A DNA stretch of 64,000 nt, from assembly GCA_003993805.1 (NCBI GenBank), contig RSEF01000021.1, positions 5,496,550 to 5,560,549 of the forward strand. Direction: 5' to 3'. Position numbers and translations under genes: made by a program. This document shows positions 50,101-63,400 of the stretch, one piece after another (the first letter of the stretch is position 1; the number at the start of each line of letters is the position of its first letter). The notes beneath the pieces were generated by a model. The model was not told the DNA's origin. It saw only the letters and a program-made list of their open reading frames with translations, and ran no database searches. The stretch is from Himantopus leucocephalus. Taxonomy: Eukaryota; Chordata; Aves; Charadriiformes; Recurvirostridae.

Positions 50101-53100
50101 TATCAAGGAGACTGTTGTTCTGGCAATCCATGAAAAGCATGGACTTAAGCATGACCTTAAATTTATGGATAAATGGGGAACAGTGGAGAGTGTCGGGAGT
50201 TGGAAGGAACATAAGTGCCTTCTTATACTACACGAGAGGCACAAACTAGTTGCTACACAGTGTTTGTCGATGGGTATACCTGCAGTCTGATTTTTGCAAG
50301 CACTATGTGCAGGACAGAAAGCTCGTTAGCAAAATAAAGGAGCCCAATGGCCTCTCACAAAGGAACATTTTGTCATATTGTCTGAGCAGCATCAGACACT
50401 TAGGTGTTGATCTTGTAACTGAGTTTACTCCAGGTACGTCCCCCCAGTGTTGTCTTAAGCATGGATCTCCTACCTGCAAAATAATGTGTCCAAACCCGGG
50501 AATTTTTTCTAGCTTGTTTGGGTGTGCCGGCTACATAATGAGTTAGCACAGCAAGTCAGCTGTTAATGGAATCTCTCTGTGCAGTAAGTAATTTAGTCAC
50601 TGCTTGCTGCTCACAGTTTTATTTTGCAGGGTAGTTCTTTGTCCAGTGAAGCTAATACAATGTTAGATTATAAACTCCTTAGAGATGATTTGCCTAGTGT
50701 TTTGCAAGGGATTGAGCACATGGTAAATGCTTATATGGGGGTTTGCATTGTCTGTCTTCTCATAACAGAATGTCTGACCTCAGAAGCAATGTGTGCTCTA
50801 GCTTATTACGTTCAGCTGCTACCTGAATTCAGTCAAGGTATATATAGTTCCAAAGTCATTAAAACTGTATTTGAGAGTCTTTCCAAATGCAGTACTTGTT
50901 TTTTGTTTTTAAAGTCCTGACCAATTACTAGAAAATTAGCATCCTACCTACACGTTCTTGCCTTAAATGACCTTATTTTTTTTCTTCTTCTCTTTCATCC
51001 AGCAGGTTGGAACTTCTGATTTTTTTGCACCTATTTCTATGGCAACAGATTATAGGTTCACAAAAGGAAGGATTATTGCTTTTTATCCTAAATAATCCAG
51101 GACTTAGCAATTTCTTTTGCATACATTGTGAGAATGAAGGGCTGCTATTTAACCCTTGGTATCACTTCCTCAGCCTCAAGAGTCGGAAATGGAATCCTGC
51201 TTGGAAAAGATGGAAAGGTCTTGAGTATTTGGTCTCTGATATTAGCAAGTTCTCAAATAGCCTTTGGCATTGGTTCTTTTTTTGCTTTATAGCAAATTCT
51301 AGCTAATTTTTTGGCTTGTGTTTTCCACTTCTGTGTTCTCCTTGAAATTAGTGCCTCTACCTACTCTGTCATGTCACGGAAGTCGAGAGACTGAAGCGTG
51401 GCGTGTCATGTTTCCATGGGTGCCAGAGGACGGTGCCACAGCAGCATGAAGGTGGGATTGCAGCACTTTCTACAGTACCTGGGACTGTGCAATAACCTGC
51501 ATCAGAGGGTGGAGTTTAGGTTGTGCTTGCTATCAAAGTCTATGCTCAAGGTGCCGTAGGATTTGTAATTTGGTGGTTAACATACTGATGCCTATGTGTT
51601 ATATTTTCATAGCTCTTACACCTACAATAGTGAAATGAAACTAGCACCAACAGGTGTTGCTGTCCATCCTTCCTATGGCTGTTTTGACGTGTGGTTTGCT
51701 TGGCTTTTGGGCCGTGCTAGCTCATGGATAACTTGGACTAGCGACCTAGATTTGTGTCTGGATTAAAATTTTTTTTATGCCTGTCAGTTTCAATGGTGGT
51801 ATTTTTAACTTGGATCACTTACTGTTTTGAGCCCCCTTGGCACTGAAGAAAGTTGAGCAGTGAATATTCATTTTGAGAAGGGTGTGGGTGTATGCATCTA
51901 TTTTGAGATGAGAATCTGTCACCCTAGTAGCTCCAGCCATTTTCTTTCAGCATCTGTCAGGGAGCCCTCTGTGTGCTCTGGCTTTTGGGGCTTCTTTCTG
52001 GAGCTTCATTTCAAGCTTATCATCATCATTAGTACTTAAACAGGAGGCCCAAGCATCACTTGAGGGTTTGATATTTTATGAACCAAGTTTCAAGACATTG
52101 TCTATGGAAATGGGAGCGGGGAAGAATCTTCATTGTGGGATTCCTGCTACAAAGGTGATGGCTGAGAAAGAAGCCAGCTTAATTAAGGGGAGAACCACCT
52201 GCCTATTTGGTTGCAGGGTGCCAGACAACATTTCTGCAGCATTCAGAAGATGTTTTGCTGCAGAATATCGTAGCAGCAGCAAGCATTTCCTAGAGCAGGA
52301 AGAAGAGAAGTTGCTTGCAACTGGTGAGCACTTTGGCTGCTGTGACTTGCTTTCCAGGCCCTCCGTGAGCCTCCCTGCTCAGCTGCTTTCGCTGCTGCTT
52401 TAGAAGCTGTTCAGCGGGAGGCACGCTGATTGTTTGGTGGAGTTCGGCACCAAACAGGGCTGCTGGCAGCTGGGTCCATCTGTCTGCATAGCTGCCATAG
52501 CGAGTCCCTGCCTGGGCTTTGCCTGAACAGCTGCCCTCCCTTGGAGATGACTGGGACTGGTTCCGATGAACCCAGGCAGCTGGGCTGTGTTGCCTTGACC
52601 TGCCACGAAGCTTCCTCGTGGGTATTGCACTGAATTTCAAGACAAATGCAGACCGTCTTTAGCAGGCAGGCTCAAGAGCCAGGCCAGTGAAGTTCTTTGC
52701 TCAAACATCTGTCACAACCTGTTGCAATGGGGCCATGTCACAGCTGTTTCTCTTGTAGCAACTATTGTTTTAACAGGATTGTTTTAAAAAACAACAGGCT
52801 GGTGGATCCAGGTCATTAGTCTTTGTCTCTTCAGTTTCAGTGTATAAAAACTGGGGAAGATGTGTTGATTTCTCAGTTCCTTCTTACCTATCCTAAAGCT
52901 GTGAAGAAACAGCTATTTACTGTGCCTGAAACTTGGGATAATTTGATATGCCCTTGTCCTTGAAAAATTTTGTAAAAAGCAGGGCAGACAAAAGTGTATG
53001 CATTTCCTAGGTTCCGAGTACCACCATATGCAATTCTTGTGGATCTTAAGTTCCGTTTCCCAGAATCTTGTGTATTAAGCCACAACTCTACTGCACCCTT

Positions 53101-56100
53101 TGCATTTATTAACACTGCTGATTATGGAGAGGACTTGCGCGCCCAAATATGCCTCTGAAAAACAGCAGAGTGGGTTATTCACAAGGCTGATATTAAAGTT
53201 CTGGTATGTCCATGGTAGTAGCACAAAGAGATACGAGCATCAGGCAGAATTTATTTCTACTTTAATAGTCCATCTTTTCATTGCTAAAATGACTACTCTG
53301 AGTCATATCATTAAACATACTGAATGGGAAGATTGATCGTTTTTCCAGCCTCTCTTGCATTTCCCTGTTTGAAAGCCATTGCTTTCCTCTGCATCAGCTG
53401 AATTCAGTGTTCATGCCTGACACGTTTCCTTTCCTAACAGGAAGAAGCCCACACACGTGACAGTGAACTGCTGGTTCTGCAATCAGGACACGGTAGTGCC
53501 ATATGGGAATCGCAACTGCTGGGATTGCCCCAACTGTGAGCAGTACAATGGGTTCCAAGAGGTACTGTGACAAATTTGCTTGAAGGGTGGCCGGGAAGGT
53601 GCATGCCCTGTGCAACAGCGCCTGTGGGAAAGCCCTGTTCCTCATTTCAGATGATACAGGCCCAGTGCAGATAAATACCCAGGGGTTTGACAGCTGGCAG
53701 CTCGTGCTGAGCACCTGTGAACTCAGCAGCTGATCACTTGATCAAATTTGAGAAAGAATCCATGTGTACTGGGATGTGCTGACATAGAATGATGGAGACA
53801 AATTTTCCTCTCTTGCATCAAAGGGCAAAAAGGGCCTTGACATTTTCACCAATATCTCTTAAGAATCTTTTTTTTAATATATGGAACAATTCTTCTCTGG
53901 TTTTGTATTTTGGAACAGCTGAATTGCTTAATTTAGGGTATTAAATAACAAAGTCAGTCTTAAGCCAAAATCCACCACCAACAACTGCTTGCAATAGGCA
54001 TACAGAACAGTGGATGGGTGAGAAGATTTTAAGCATTTTGTCTCCTTTTAACTTATTTCTTTTGTTACATAGGTGAATGCATGGAGTGCAGAGCTCCTGG
54101 CAGAGCTTAAGAAATCTTGTTATCGACCAGAGGATACTTAGCTTTGATTTTATGATCTGTTTGCTTTCCCTCCTGCCTCCCTTTTGTTTTTTGTCAGAAT
54201 GGAGACTACAACAAGCCCATCCCCGCTCAGTACATGGAACACCTTAACCATGTTGTGTCAGGTGCTACGACCTTCTGTGATCCTACCAAACCGCAACAGT
54301 GGGTGAGCAGCCAAATTCTGCTTTGCAAGAAATGCAACAATCATCAAACCATGAAGATCAAACAGCTGGCTTCATTCTCACCAAGGGAGGAGGTAAGCGT
54401 TTGTTAGGGACTGACATCACAGGAGAATGTTTGTCCAAGGCATTCCCATGCCTGTATTTGCTATTCCTGCTCTGATTAATTTGCTCTATAATAATGTATT
54501 TTGTCTGGCTTTGCAAATAGTACCACGCTGCAGCTGGAAAGATAGGAATTTTTCAGTGTGCTATGGAATGATGCTCCAGTAGTCTTCAGAAGCACTATGT
54601 GGCACTCCAGTGCAGAGGAGGTTACTGATTAGTGTTGCAAATTTACCTAATTATACTCCAAAGCCAGAATACAATGACCTGTTCTAGATGGACACTGGAA
54701 GTTGAAGCTTGAGCCCAAAACCAAACACACACATTGCTGACATCAGCTTGCAACTCTGGTACTTACCATTGACCCAGCTGAGCTTACAGGATCTGGTAGG
54801 CACAGCAGCCCACTAGTCACCTTGAAGACTTAATAGATTTGCTGCCACTAGGCTCTCCCATGTGATTCTTTCTCAGTTCCGGCAGATGGAGCCTATGAAG
54901 CTACTGCAGCAAGCCCTCAGGCAGCTACAATGCATCTTTCTGCCTCCCTCTGCCAGAGAAGCTGCATGCGTTCAGCTGCATGCTTTTGGTACAAGGATCT
55001 TGATAGATACTGGGAATGGAGATGGAAAAGCCTTAGAAGCCTTTGTGATAAGTGATGTGTCCACTGTAGTGACGCTGAAAAATGCACCTTTGGCCCTACT
55101 CACTGTCTGTTTTTACAAGTGCTGTTAATGATTATGGAGCTCATCTCACTAGGGCCTTCAAACAGTGACAGCCTTCAAGGCTGGGGCTGAGTTTTGGAAG
55201 GAGCTTGTCTCTTTCCTCAGCACAGTGGTGTGAAGGAACAACAGGTCTTTTGTGTCCCCTCATTTGAGGAGGGGAAGAGCAATTCTTGTTTTTGTCTCCT
55301 GTGTTGCAGTCATAAGGTCTCAACAAAGACAGCAAAATTGGGCCATAGAATTTCAACATCCTGAAATTGGGCCACAGCAGCTTTCTCCAAGGACTGTTTT
55401 GTCGCTTCTGGGGCATGGAGGCTGGGTCAGCTCTATGCGAAGGTGGTTGTATGGCTGGCCTCCAGCTTGGTCACTGTTGAGGCCTGATTTCAGGGGGCTG
55501 TTCCTCTGGAAACTGGAAGCATGCCTTGCTCGCTTGTCAGTAGCAAGCATGATAACTGGTGAGGGACCTGCAGTTCTCACCTACTTTTCCTCTCCTCTCC
55601 CCAGGGTAAATATGATGAAGAGATTGAGGTGTATAAGCACCACCTGGAGCAGACCTACAAGCTGTGCCGTCCATGCCAGGCTGCTGTGGAGTATTACATT
55701 AAACATCAGAATCGACAGCTCCGGGCACTACTGCTCAGCCACCATTTCAAACGCCGTGAGACAGACAAGGCCTATACTCAGGTACATGGGGACTGAACAT
55801 GAGGGAATAGTGCAGAGAATTAGGTACCTCTGCACCTGGATTTGCTGCTGGGAAAGGAAGGCAGCGACCTTGGGGCTTTCTGACTGGGAACTTGAGTGCA
55901 TGGCAGAAGTTTAGAAGAGCACAGGGTAGTTGCTACAGATGTTCCTGACGTTAGTTTGAGGTTTTCCTCTTGCTAGTGTCATTCAGTGCAATTTCCAGAA
56001 GGTAAGTCTAATGTAGTAATAAGAACACAGTGGAAGGAAAATAGTGGGACAGGCAGAAAAGGGGAGGTAGCGTTTTGAGTACAGTGAGGAAACTCATTTA

Positions 56101-57467
56101 TGAGTACAGTTCAGGAAACTACTGGGGGCAAGGGGAACGATGGGAAGTGATTTATGACCTTCTCTTTGTCTCACTGCCCTGCCTGACCTTGGCTTTTGCT
56201 CATAGCTCTGCTGTTGGTCATTGCTAGTCGACAACATCCCGTGTGGTGTCAGCCCAGTACAGAGCCTTAAAGGGACTTGAACAGTAAACCATACAGTCTG
56301 GAAGTAGTTCATAAAGCACCATTTCAAAACCTTACTACAGTTCATTCAGCTTCTGACAAGGTGTTTCTCCATTCCTCTGCAGAATTTATGTTCATCCTCC
56401 TCTTCTGCTTCCATAACCACACCAGCTCAGGTGATATTTCTGCGGTTCTTGGCCTTCATCAGCTGTGCATTCCTGGTTCTGATGGCCTTGTATGGGTCAG
56501 GCGACCCCTTCTCACTCAGTGCAGCAGTCCCTGTTCCTGTCTCCCCTGGTCCAGCGTCCATTCAGAACAGGACTGGCACAAGCTTAAGTTCAGACTTGGA
56601 AAATGACACTTCTCTGACCGTGTCAGGCTGGCGGGAGTTGCTCCGCCTGCTCCCAGAACAGATGGTGGAGAACCTGAGTGCCGCATGGGCTTACGGGAAG
56701 AATCACCAGATGGCAGTTGCTGTCCTTGGGCTGTTCACCTGCCTGTTGGCCATGTTCTTAGCTGGGCGGATCAGGTGGGTGTGCTCTTTTCTTCTGTTTC
56801 ACTTAAAGGAAAACTGTGTAATGTTGGAGGTCTTTTGCTCTGTCTTAAGTCAGTGGGCCAGGGAGTAAACATTTGCCAGAATGGCAAACGTAGTACTGGG
56901 TGGCACAGGTCTCCTTGTTGTTCTTTGGCTTACCAGCCAGCTGGATGGAGACAGCAGAGCTTGCTTTCGGTCTGTGCGTTGGTTCATTCAATTTAAGCTT
57001 GAATTACTGTGAATGAAAAGGCTCTGTAATCTGGTAGACAACAGAACTCATCGATTCAGGTACTTACCACAACAGTGGCAAGGGCTGCAGATATAACTGT
57101 AGTAAGATACAGTACATAACCTGCTCAGTCTGTGTACCTTCCCCACCTTTTCCCCACCTCGCCCTCCTTCCTCAGGACCAAGGGGATTCATTGGTGTTTA
57201 AACTCTTACCTTGTGTCCTGTTGGGTTTCTTTTTGGCATTGCAGGCTCCGGAGAATTGATGCGTTTGCTTCAGTCTTGTGGTTCATAGTGATGAGTCTGC
57301 ATTTAGCTGAGAGGTATCTGAAGATGGAAACACCCAACTGGCTAGACACAGCGAAATTTGGCACCACATCCTTGTGCTGCTTGGTGGGCTTCACTGCTGC
57401 AGTGGCCACGCGGAAATCAACGGGCCATCGGAGATACCGGCCCCGAAGGTCAGAGCCAGAGCAGTGA
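47060..57467 (+). CDS. TMEM201: TMEM201 (SAMP1/NET5), inner nuclear membrane protein, short isoform
   Basis: Six exons (47060-47169, 53441-53561, 54198-54392, 55605-55781, 56383-56774, 57245-57467) join in frame to give 405 residues. The start ATG has a good context (G at -3 and +4). The N-terminus has a hydrophobic Ala/Leu segment (about 16-32), followed by the Ima1-type zinc-binding region with CxxC pairs at 47/50, 63/66/69, 120/123 and 163/166. Hydrophobic segments lie at about 218-238, 311-329, 338-352 and 371-386. The protein is known to sit in the inner nuclear membrane, to interact with lamins, emerin, LINC components and Ran, and to associate with the mitotic spindle. The frame ends in a short SEPEQ tail by reading through a splice donor at 57449. 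The long isoform would splice there instead. Confidence 0.97.
47170..53440 (+). other. TMEM201 intron 1
   Basis: A 6271-base GT-AG intron, GC-rich at its start and AT-richer later. A run of C at 47388-47404 is notable. No exon, RNA gene or clear repeat was recognised in the rest. Open frames at 50250-50546, 50624-50920 and 51007-51306 have no recognisable product. Confidence 0.75.
53441..53561 (+). CDS. TMEM201: TMEM201 exon 2 (first zinc-binding cysteines)
   Basis: Encodes residues 37-77. It carries VNCWFCNQDT and NRNCWDCPNCEQYNGFQE, with cysteines at 47, 50, 63, 66 and 69. Acceptor cctaacag and donor gtactg frame it. Confidence 0.97.
53562..54197 (+). other. TMEM201 intron 2
   Basis: A 636-base GT-AG intron. 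No other feature is recognised. Confidence 0.8.
54198..54392 (+). CDS. TMEM201: TMEM201 exon 3
   Basis: Exactly 65 codons (residues 78-142), starting NGDYNKPIPAQYMEHLNHVV and including LLCKKCNNHQ (cysteines 120 and 123) and FSPREE. The exon is bounded by codon-phase-0 introns, so it could be skipped without a frameshift. Confidence 0.97.
54393..55604 (+). other. TMEM201 intron 3
   Basis: A 1212-base GT-AG intron. An 88-codon open frame at 54862-55128 has no recognisable domain. No repeat is recognised. Confidence 0.8.
55605..55781 (+). CDS. TMEM201: TMEM201 exon 4
   Basis: 59 codons (residues 143-201) containing GKYDEEIEVYKHHLEQ, the last CxxC pair in KLCRPCQAAVEYYIKHQN and a basic FKRRE segment. 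Phase-0 introns lie on both sides. Confidence 0.97.
55782..56382 (+). other. TMEM201 intron 4
   Basis: A 601-base GT-AG intron. No other feature is recognised. Confidence 0.8.
56383..56774 (+). CDS. TMEM201: TMEM201 exon 5 (two membrane segments)
   Basis: The largest coding exon. It starts NLCSSSSSASITTPAQ and continues with a hydrophobic segment (VIFLRFLAFISCAFLVLMAL, residues 218-237). A polar luminal-type loop follows, with possible N-glycosylation sequons NRT and NDT. It closes with a second hydrophobic segment at 311-329. The donor is gtgggt at 56775. Confidence 0.97.
56775..57244 (+). other. TMEM201 intron 5
   Basis: A 470-base GT-AG intron. A second pyrimidine-rich acceptor-like site (cttcctcag) ends at about 57175, but the true acceptor used by the homologous frame is ttgcag at 57239-57244. 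Confidence 0.8.
57245..57467 (+). CDS. TMEM201: TMEM201 exon 6, short-isoform terminal exon
   Basis: Encodes LRRIDAFASVLWFIVMSLHL, WLDTAKFGTTSLCCLVG and FTAAVATRKSTGHRRYRPRR. It then reads SEPEQ and the stop TGA (57465-57467). A GT donor at 57449-57450 (cgaag|gtcaga) lies inside this exon, after the RPR segment, at the position where the long isoform departs. Confidence 0.95.
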
Positions 57468-57567
57468 CGCTGGGGGAAGGAGGAAAAAAAGCCTTGTGAA
57501 CTCTTTGCGACTGGTGCTTCTCTCTCCTCTTTTTATTTTCCCTGCCTCTTTTTTTTTTTTTTTTTTT

Positions 57568-57576
57568 NNNNNNNNN
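57568..57576. other. Nine unknown bases inside a poly(T) run
   Basis: Nine N lie between T homopolymers, 101 bases after the TMEM201 stop. This probably marks a homopolymer that could not be resolved, so the true length of the run is unknown. Confidence 0.9.
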
Positions 57577-60438
57577 TTTTTTTTTTTTTTTTAATTAGAT
57601 AAGCAGTGAAGATTTCTTCTTCCTTTATATTATCTTTTTTCCTTTTTTTTCCCATCCTTGCTTCCCACTGTGCTAGCTGCTTGGAGCATTTCCACTGCTG
57701 GTGCTAGCCAAGGAAGCTACTCCTGCTGCCTCCATTCTCCCTTCCTCCTGAATCCTACGTCAGCAGTGCAAATATCCAACTTCCCCAAAGCCTATTCTTC
57801 CAGCACCTGCTTCACAAACTGCTCCATAAATGCAGCCGCCTCCTCCCCATTCTGCTCCTCCAGCCAAAGAGGTTCTGGCTTCATCCTTAGCCAGTCACAG
57901 AGGAATCCTCTGCCTTGATCCTCCATGGGGCCCAGGCCACCTTCAGTTTTCTAATGGTGCTGGTCATTTTAATTTCGAACTGACGGGAACTTGCCTCTGG
58001 ATTTCAAGTCCTCATAACGTGTGCTGTAGAAACACTGCATGGTGTACAGGCATGCGACGTGGGGACACATGTAGTCCATAACCTGGTTCTTCTTGCCTTC
58101 CACTGTGTAGCATCACTTAACTGCATGCTGTCTCGTTCTGCCATTCTCCTATGACTCCTGTTTTAAATGGAGAGGTGTCCTTAAGTGCTTTTGACTGGAA
58201 CTTCAATAATTTATTTAAAAGGGTGCTTTAAAAGGTTATGTAGCTCAGGTTCTCTTAATTTGAATATCTGAAAGTATTAAGCTGGTTAAGGCTATATTTT
58301 CAAACCTACCAGTGGCTGTTGCTTTCTATGATGGTTTTCTTCGGGTTTTTTACCCCGCTCCCCACCCCCACCCCCGCCGAGGAGCATCTGTGTAAAAGCA
58401 CAACTGGATAAAAATGCCTATGTTCCTCCACTCCTGTAGCCTTAGAAAGAGAAGAAATATGGGACTACCAACCACACGCTATGGTGTGTGGACAGCTTTC
58501 ATTGTACATCACTACTTATTCAGTCACTGTTTTTCCTTCTCATTGAGAACACAGATTAGGAGGATGTGCTATAGGAAGGGGTGGGAGCATCTGCTGTGGG
58601 ACCGCGTGGCAATAGACTTACGTTTTTCTTGTTACTTGCAGAAGTTCTTTTTTGAAGTCTGGCATTAGTGCTAATGCTGCTGAAGGAAGGGGTCTGGAAA
58701 TTGTGACTTTGAGTTGAGTGCCTGGCAGTCCTCCGCTGAAAGCTGGGATGACTGGATGTTACTGTGTGGGGAGGAAGGAGCTTTCAGCTGCTTGGGTTTT
58801 TGTAGGATTAACTTGCTGGGGCCTCTTAGGATAAGCAGTCTCATTATCCTCCACAGTGTTTTGCAAGGCACTCCACTGAGTTTCTCATCCGGATTTGGGT
58901 CTTTCAAGAGGAAATAGCATTGTTACAGAAGATCTGCTATTTTCTTTTGTTCAGAATAGCGCAATGGAACTTGCCATACTAATAGCCTGATATAAGTTAA
59001 TTGGGTGTCTTGATCTTCCTATGTATCTAACTCTATGTAACTCTAAAATAATCAGAATGGAGCTCTCACTATGAATTATCTGCAGCTCCTGCTGAAAGAT
59101 TCAGGCAGTCCTGGATGCTGCAGATGCTGGTGAAATTATAGAAGCTTTTTTAAAGGAAACAAAGGATATTTCATAGCTTTTCATAGTTCTTGTTCTTCAA
59201 ACTGGTATTTGTTGCGAAAGCAGAAAGGTAGCACTAACAAAGGCTCTGTTATTGTTAACGATAAGCCAAGCTGAGCGTGCCATGGGAAGGTACAGCTCCT
59301 GGCTGAAGAACCATGTGCCTGTAACTTAACAACTGGCATGGGAAGGGGACACGCAAACCTGCTTCCCATGTGTGCTGTCCTTTGGAACTTCTTTCCAGTG
59401 CCTTTGGATAACTGCAATATCCACCTCCAAGCAAACAGAGCAACTTTCTCCATTCTGGTGCTTGTGAATGATGCTGCTCTGAGGGTTATTTACTTATTTG
59501 TCCACAAGAGGAATCCAGCATCTGCAAAGGCTGGTTCCACTCTTCCGTGTTGCCATCGTTTATCAATTCTGACCCAAAAGGTTTGTCTTCCAGCTCACAG
59601 TCCCAGGTTGTTTCTTGTTCCAGTCTCAGACTTTCAAAACACTAAATAATAACCATTATGTCCCGTTTTCCACTAGGACGCTTTATTGAATGTAGAGAAT
59701 TGTTTCAAAGGGACTACTACGAGAAGCCATGTGACTTCATCAAAACAGGAAAAAAAGCCAGCAGAAGTGTGCAGGGTCCTCAGTGCTGGGTTAGACTTTC
59801 GCAGTCACTCTGGCATGTCTTTCCTACTCTCTGTTAGGAGATTTAGTAGGAAATGTTCCTTAAAAACCCAGTCTCTTTTCTGTTCCTGTCAGCCTGTTGC
59901 AGCAGGGAGCGATGTTAAGACAGGCAGTGGTAAGCTGGTGAAAGGACAGGAAGTGGCAGGGAAAAAACCAAACGGGGGAACCAAAACCAGTGCCAGCACT
60001 GCCATTCTCTAAACAAACTGCACAGAAGACCCAGGAAACCTTGAGCTATTATGTCCATTAAGTGAAATAAGACATCTAGCTGCTTTTTTTTTTTTTTTTT
60101 CCTTCTTCCCACTTCAGTACTTTCAAGTTTTCCCCATAAAGGTAAATGTAGGAGAAGACTGATGTTTCTGTTTAGCTGTGATTTGTCTTCTGCACTTACC
60201 TATGGAAGTTGGATTGAAAGCTCCTGCTTGCTTCTTGCACGTGAACTTGCAACTGCTTGGCATGGCAGAGGTGAGCGGTTCCTCTTGCTGCTCTGCTGTC
60301 AAGTATGTCCAAGTGATGGGAGGAATCTCATGTTTAGAAGGATATATTGAGACTGCTAGAAGGAGGAGGGGTGTGAGCGGCTGACAAACTGTTAAAATGT
60401 GTGGGGATGGCTCATGGTAACTTCATGCCTTCAATAAG

Positions 60439-60444
60439 AATAAA
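60439..60444 (+). terminator. Candidate TMEM201 poly(A) signal AATAAA
   Basis: A canonical AATAAA hexamer in an AT-rich context, about 3 kb after the short-isoform stop. It was chosen by motif and position only. Confidence 0.35.
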
Positions 60445-60460
60445 ATTAATCTGTCCAAAT

Positions 60461-63400
60461 TTTCTTGCCTAGTAGCAAGGAAACTAAGTGGCAGCCTCTA
60501 AAGATGCTTGTCAGCCTCTTCAGATGTTTTGCTTTCAGGAGCTGAAAGTCAAGGCTGTATTAAGTTTCACTTTGTCCTATTTCACGTGGCCTCGTATCTC
60601 TTCTGAGCAGTTGTTTTCCCCCCCCTTCTTTTTAGCAGTGCTTTTTTTTCTTGGAATTTGAACATGCCCTATCTTTGAGCCCCTTGGGGTCTGGCGCCTT
60701 TTATGATATTTTGATGTTAAGTGTTACGTTGTTTTCCTGTGCCTGATCTTTTCTTTTATTCTCTTTTTCTTTTTTCCTGTGCAGTACTGTGATGGGATGG
60801 GGAGGGTGCACACTTGATAGCTGGAATAGGCAGTTGGTAGAACTGTGGGAAGGAGTGGGGTTTACACTGTGAAGCCTGAATAATACTGTTAAGAAATATT
60901 TTAGCTCTGTTTGCACAGCCAGTGCAAATCTATACTGAAAGAGTTTAAAGTTGTTTCACCTGGGAGATAATGTTAACTGCAATTAACATGCAAGCAAGAA
61001 ATCCAGTTGTCTTCACTTCATGCAGATTAATACAAATGAAGTATATTTGCAAGTTGCACTAATGTTATATGTCGGAACATCAGAAAGCTGCTTTGTTTTA
61101 TGGCCGAGCTATACAACCGAAGCCCTGGTCTCTGTGGTGCTTTGTCCAACTTATAATTTAAGAACTTTTGGGCTCATAATTGGACAAATTTCAAAGTTGA
61201 AACAAAATAACAAAACAGATATTGAAGTGTGGTTCAATTTTAATGCCAAAGAAGAATTTGTCTTTGCTCAGGTGTCAGCTTATTTTCCTGCTTCTTGGTT
61301 GCCTCAGCATGTCAGTGCTGCTGCTTCTAAAAACAACAAAAAACCTCAGAGCCTCAAAACCAAACTTGCAGCAATTCAAATTTTTGTCTTTTAGAGACTC
61401 TGATGCTGACAGTCTCCTTTCTTTCTGCTTTTCTCACATGCTTTTGACGATGGCAAAGGATGATTGATCTTTTGCAGGAGAGGGATAAAAGGAGGAGAAA
61501 GGTGTCTTTTCCAGAGGTGTTTTGATTTATAAACTCTTAGCATTCAATCTGTACCAATTGTGTCTCCTTAGACAATTAGGCCTGAAGAAGATTAGTTATC
61601 AGTGTTTTACTGTTGACTGTTTCTGGAAAAAAAAATAGTTAAACCACCACTGCCTTTACTGAGACTGTTCCTGCAGTATCTGATTTCAATGCCAAATAGA
61701 CTATTCTATACACTATACCACACTGTAGGTTCTGTAAGGAAGGTGCTTCGCCAACTTTGCATTTTTTACTTGAGGTTCAGTTAGGAAATAGCTCAGCAGT
61801 TAGATGTGCCATCTAACTCTGCCTAGTTGCTTCCCCCACAGTGAGTCCAGCAGAAGGAAATGTATGCTTCCAGCTCAGGTATTTTGGTGCTCATCCAACA
61901 TCTGAGCACAGTGCTACCATCTTCATGAAGCTGAGGTGCTATTTTGTATGACACATGGGTGTACGTTTCCTTCTGCTGAGGGGTATAATAGCTAACGAAG
62001 GGCTGGTAACTTACTAACACAGCTGACACAAAATCATCCAGAACCACTTGATCAGTGCTTTGGGCTTCTTGTTTTCACGTAGCTGGACGCTTATGTCAGG
62101 CCACAGAGGAACACGTGGTAAACTGTTGGTCTCCAGAAGATTCTTCCAGCCATGCAGGCCAGAGCATGCAAACATCTTAATTCAACAGTATTAGAGGATT
62201 TTAGCCCAAAAGCCTCTAATTTCAGGTGCTGCTTTTTTATGCTGGCCATGTGCTGGTGTCTGGACCAGAGGATGGTACTACAGAATGGACCGGAGGTGGT
62301 GAGGGATTGTTAGTGGGTTTGTGTGTCACTTGAAATCAAATCTGCTCCAGCCCAAAGTGGCTGACTGTGGCCCTCACAGTGGCCGTGGCTGATCTGCGAA
62401 CTCGAAAGCATCATGTACCCTGCCCAGTAGAGTTGGGTGTTTAAATGGGCCGATGTGGGTTCATTAAGTGCCTTTCCCTGAACAAGATTTTTGACAACAC
62501 TACGTTGCTCTGCTTCAGTGGAACTGACGCAGCTGCAGCTTGGGACAGCAGGGCCTGTATGTCTGCCAGGCCAGTGCTTTTCTCCTTCATTTGCCACCAG
62601 TGAGTGTGGCTGGGAATAAGAGGATACTTGGGCTGTGCTCTTAAATTTCTGAGCAACCCTGCAGACTATAGGGGAGTTCAGGAAGAACCCAGAGCTAGCA
62701 ACCAACTAAGCATCTCTGCTGCTGCTACTTCTGGTCTTCCTGAAGCCCTCGCTGACATCAGTGCATGCTAACTGAAGCCTTTGTGGCCCTTTACAATTCT
62801 AAATACGCTATATTTATATCCCATTCTTTCCTTTCTATTAACTCCTCCTTCCCTACATCTGTGCTTTGCATGCCCTAGTGAACTGAGCTTGGGTGTGTGA
62901 AAGGGTGAGGACAAAAGGGGAATATTAAAACGGTGTAGTGGTGTTTTATTTTGGCTTTATGAATATTTTTCAAGTACGCTGAAATTATGTGAAGCTAATA
63001 ATCATGCTTAGATACTATAGAAAGCATGTATTGATGTATTGTGGACAAATTATTTATACTCTTATAAAAAGTAATATAATTAATAGCCAGATGATTGCTT
63101 CAGACTGACTCCACTCGTGAGAGCAGGGAGCTGTGGTATATGGCTTTGCTTTGGTTTTTATAGAGATGCTGTTGAAATTGTGTGCTGTTACATATAACCT
63201 GCCAGTTCATTCCAGGTGTGCCACCACCTGCAAGTACACTTGGGGCCTCTTTGAGCCAGAGCAGATGCTCTCATATGAAAGGGGCAGTACTCAGTCCTGA
63301 AGTGTACCTTGAGTCATCCCCTGTAAAGCCTCATTTGGGACCAAAGCTGTCAAGTACGCAGGCAGGGAAGAGGTCCTCTGAAAATTTTTGTCATGCCAGC

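Larger units (their letters stand above)
57468..60460 (+). other. Probable short-isoform 3' UTR of TMEM201
   Basis: It follows the stop without another recognised exon. A poly(T) run (57549-57592) is broken by nine N (57568-57576). A C-rich stretch is at 58350-58380 and a T-run at about 60084-60101. An AATAAA at 60439-60444 would give a 3' UTR of about 3 kb if used. The same bases would be intron for the long isoform. Confidence 0.55.

Noticed and set aside
57132..57174. LFPTSPSFL-like translation resembling part of the long TMEM201 C-terminal region
   Set aside because: It lies in intron 5, before exon 6, so the order is wrong, and it is simply a translated pyrimidine tract.
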